From Pseudoscleropodium purum (lineage: Eukaryota; Streptophyta; Bryopsida; Hypnales; Brachytheciaceae), in contig OZ017800.1 in assembly GCA_963969395.1 (NCBI GenBank), positions 9,890,479-9,954,478 of the forward strand: a stretch of 64,000 nucleotides of DNA. The letters run 5' to 3'. The notes under the pieces were generated by a model. That model had not been told where the DNA came from, did not search any database, and was given only the letters and a program-made list of their open reading frames with translations. Of this stretch, positions 61,001 through 64,000 are shown piece by piece; the stretch's first letter is position 1, and every line of letters starts with the position of its first letter. The position numbers and the translations under genes are program-made.

Positions 61001-63904
61001 GCTTGAAATTCCTTGCTCATGTGAACTTTCCATCAATCTATAAGCCAAATCATCTCTTGGTTTCTTGAAAGTCGAAATTAATTCTCAATTTGTAATTTCC
61101 TATAACTTGAAAGAATCTTGTCAATGAACTCTATACCAATATCTAGTGTAGACCAATGAAGTGATGAGAGTGTAATATTCCACCACCTTCTTTACATGTC
61201 TTCTACTTGTCATTCAATGGTTGTAAACTTCTACAAATAATGCCTTGAAAAATCATCTAAAATGGTAGACCATTACTTGCTTTGAATTTTTCACTTCATA
61301 TGTTTATTCTCTTCCTATTGGAACTAGGTGAATGCCTATTTGTCAATATTTACATTGAGTCCTTCAAGAATGTTGTGAATATTACTAAATAGACACACTT
61401 TTATGCTATTTTGCTTCTTTGTTCTTCATAATCACTAAGTAATCTAGTAGTTGTTGTAATTCCATAACTCTAATTGAATTCATCTTTGTCACTTACAATA
61501 AAGCCATTTGAACCTTCCAAAAATTGTGGTTTTCATTTGAAAATGATTGTCTTGATAACTCCTTGCATCCAACTCCTATATAAGGGTTGAACGTTGACCA
61601 ATATCTCTTTTGTTTGGTTGATCCTTTAAGGACCAAGTGTTTGTTCAATGGACACTTGAAAACATCAAGTAGGATTTTATGAAGTTAATTTTTATTAGAT
61701 GTTTACAAAATTTTGATACAAAATAGAAACATTCCACTTCTTCATGTAAATTTAAAAAAAAATTTGATTAGATACTTGGGTCAAAAGTTATGATCTCTAA
61801 AATAATTCAAGCAATTTAGGCATATTGGGCATTTTGGGGGCATCTTTTGCTAAATCCCACATCAACTTTTGAAATTTAGTATGTATATAACTAATAAAAT
61901 ATGGCATAAATTTTCCATAAAAAACAAATTTTAGTTTTCAAATCACATTTTAAGAGAAGTCAAACTTTGTTAGCTATGTTAGGATGTTTTCAAGAAAAAA
62001 ACATTTTCTTCTAACTTCAAGCTCTATTACCTTGTTAAAATTCTCAAAAATTTTCCTATATATTCCAAATGTTTATCTCTAAATTTTTGATTTTTTGATT
62101 TTAAATAAAAATTTCTTTATTGCACAAGAATTCATCAAAAAATGACTAATAATTATATTGCTAATCACTTAACCTTCTTACATTGCAAGGTGATTTAGAG
62201 TAAGATAGACTCTATATTTGGTACTAGAATTTTTTATGAGTGTACCTATCAAGATTTTGAAGTCAATAGTGGGAAGATTGAGATTCATCAAGGATAAAAA
62301 TTTACTCCAAGAGGGCCTAAAGTTTGTTGACCCTATTTTGTAGGAAAGAAAAGAAGTTTTTTTTTTCTTAATTCAACTGTTATAATCTTTCATCCTACAT
62401 GGTCAAATGGCCTGAAATTTTTCCAATACATTGTCATAGTAGTCTATTACACTTTTGTATGGTTGAAGTTCAAAAAAAAGTTTTGATTTTCAAATTTTGG
62501 CAATGCATTAAAAAGGGCAATTTTTCACAATTTCTCTTGAAAACACCCACGGTCCTTTAGAAGTTAATACTTAAGGAGAAGAAATGAGTGAAGAATAAGA
62601 CATTGTTGAGCAAACTTAACATTTAGTTGCCAAGCTCTATATATCATTGCATGTTGTTTTTTAAAGTTTCTATTGGCATGAAACCACCTGAAAGATGACT
62701 ATTGTGAGCCATAAAAAAACATTTTGGAGTTAAAGGATTCACTAGGAAGAAGAATGGAGGAATCAATTAAATGAAGAATTGCTTATATTGAAGTGTACAA
62801 CATGGTCATTGGAAGAGAAATTGTGGGCCTAAAAGAAGATTGTATAGAAGTCGTGACTTTGTCGTATGAGATCTCTCTATTGGGGTATTTTAAAACAAAC
62901 CAAGTTCCCACTCTAATGTGCCATTAGAGGTCCCATTAACGACTCCATTGAAGAGCCCTAAACTCTAAATTCCAATCAATGGATGAAACATAGCTAATTT
63001 TTCAATATATCATTCAACCTCTTATAGGCATCAAAATTTATTTATTTAAAAAAATGAAAAAATAAAAAATCTCTTAGTCCTTTACAAAGCCTTTTTTTTC
63101 CATTTTCCATTAAATATTTGGCATCAAATGCTAATCCTAACAACTAAATATGATATTATAGAAATTGGTACAATCCCATAATGAATGACTTGTTGCTTAC
63201 ATTTTTCAATATGTACTATAAATCCCAATGAATAGAGTCAACATTTCTAGCTATAATTAATTAGAATGGAGAAAAGTCATTTGGTAGGTATGTAAAATTA
63301 TAAATATTTTATTTTAATTTAAATATTTCATATAGAATCTTATTAATAAAAAAAATTTCATGTATTTTTAGAAATATTTTTTGTTGACTTGGCTTTTGGA
63401 TATGAGACACTACTAGTGAAAGCAATCAATTTTCTAGAATCAACAAATAAATATACACTCAAAAACCACTTGTTGAACAAAATATGTACAATACATACAT
63501 TTGAAATTTATTCTAATTCAACAAAACTCACTACATTTTGGGTGACAAAATAATGAGTCTTTTTAGAAATTATAAAATAAGGTATACTAAAATGACAATA
63601 GAAAATTTCAACTAAAAAAATGAAGAGAACTTACTTCCAAAATTAATTTTAGTAAGGCTCTAATAAATCAAGCACACATATTGAATTGAATAAAATGAGC
63701 AACTACAAGATGGATTCACATGGATGGATTCACATAGATGAATTCACATAGTACTATTGAATGCTTCTCCCAATAGCTTCAATTATTTAGGCTCTAAAAG
63801 CATCCACTAACACAAAGGTCTATATTGCACTCTTTGATGCATCATTTCTTTGATACAAACAAATAGTGTACATTTCAAAAATCAAAACCCTATAATGATG
63901 ACAA
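61001..63904. other. AT-rich gene-free region
   Basis: No supported genes or element ends. Only low-complexity AT-rich sequence and a 14-bp minisatellite were noted. Confidence 0.4.
63709..63750. repeat. 14-bp minisatellite, three units
   Basis: GATGGATTCACATG, GATGGATTCACATA and GATGAATTCACATA follow each other directly. Confidence 0.85.
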
Positions 63905-64000
63905 CATTTGAACTTCAAAAATTCATCAGTACTTCCACAACATCCAAAAGTTTTAAGACAACTACCAATTCCATTTTCCTTTCAAAGAAAATTTACTGAA
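63905..64000. repeat. Dispersed repeat running off the right edge
   Basis: Related to 30140-30250: it shares ACTTCAAAAATTCAT and CTTTCAAAGAAAAT(C/T)TA(T/C)TGAA at matching positions. The window ends inside or at the end of this repeat. Confidence 0.5.

Overview
This window looks like nuclear DNA of a land plant. The genes are split by many short GT-AG introns. A telo-box lies upstream of one start codon. The recognisable proteins are plant-type: a nucleus-encoded organellar EF-P, Yippee-like proteins and an SDS22-like LRR protein. The long gene-poor stretches are very AT-rich and hold decayed plant-type transposons. The AT-richness and repeat style would fit a moss or another seedless plant, but nothing here fixes the species. 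No bacterial, phage or CRISPR features were seen.

Left part (1-12 kb): two conserved genes. A minus-strand gene of 10 coding exons encodes a 420-residue LRR protein (1512-4549). A plus-strand gene of 11 coding exons encodes a 266-residue organelle-targeted elongation factor P (7776-11641). Both models were assembled exon by exon with consistent phases.

Middle (12-30 kb): no intact gene was found. This part holds a pogo/Lemi1-like remnant, a CACTA-like MITE, and a decayed multi-exon gene with a ParB-like DGNYR motif (17.4-19.6 kb). A degenerate tandem array (19.8-21.6 kb) is split by a solo LTR of 638 bp with a perfect 5-bp target duplication. The LTR carries four 50-bp units packed with heat-shock-element modules just upstream of a TATA box.

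Right-middle (30-54 kb): three copies of a roughly 4-kb segment, A and B on the plus strand and C inverted. Each carries an intact five-exon Yippee-like gene of 127 residues with identical exon lengths. A and C share a 429-bp identical tract covering exon 4 and all of intron 4, while their coding exons outside it differ, which suggests gene conversion. Between B and C lie two members of one CACTA-like MITE family, a large foldback repeat and small tandem duplications.

Right end (54-64 kb): no genes. A diverged tandem duplication of a 1.2-1.5 kb non-coding unit lies at 58.3-61.0 kb, with simple repeats around it.
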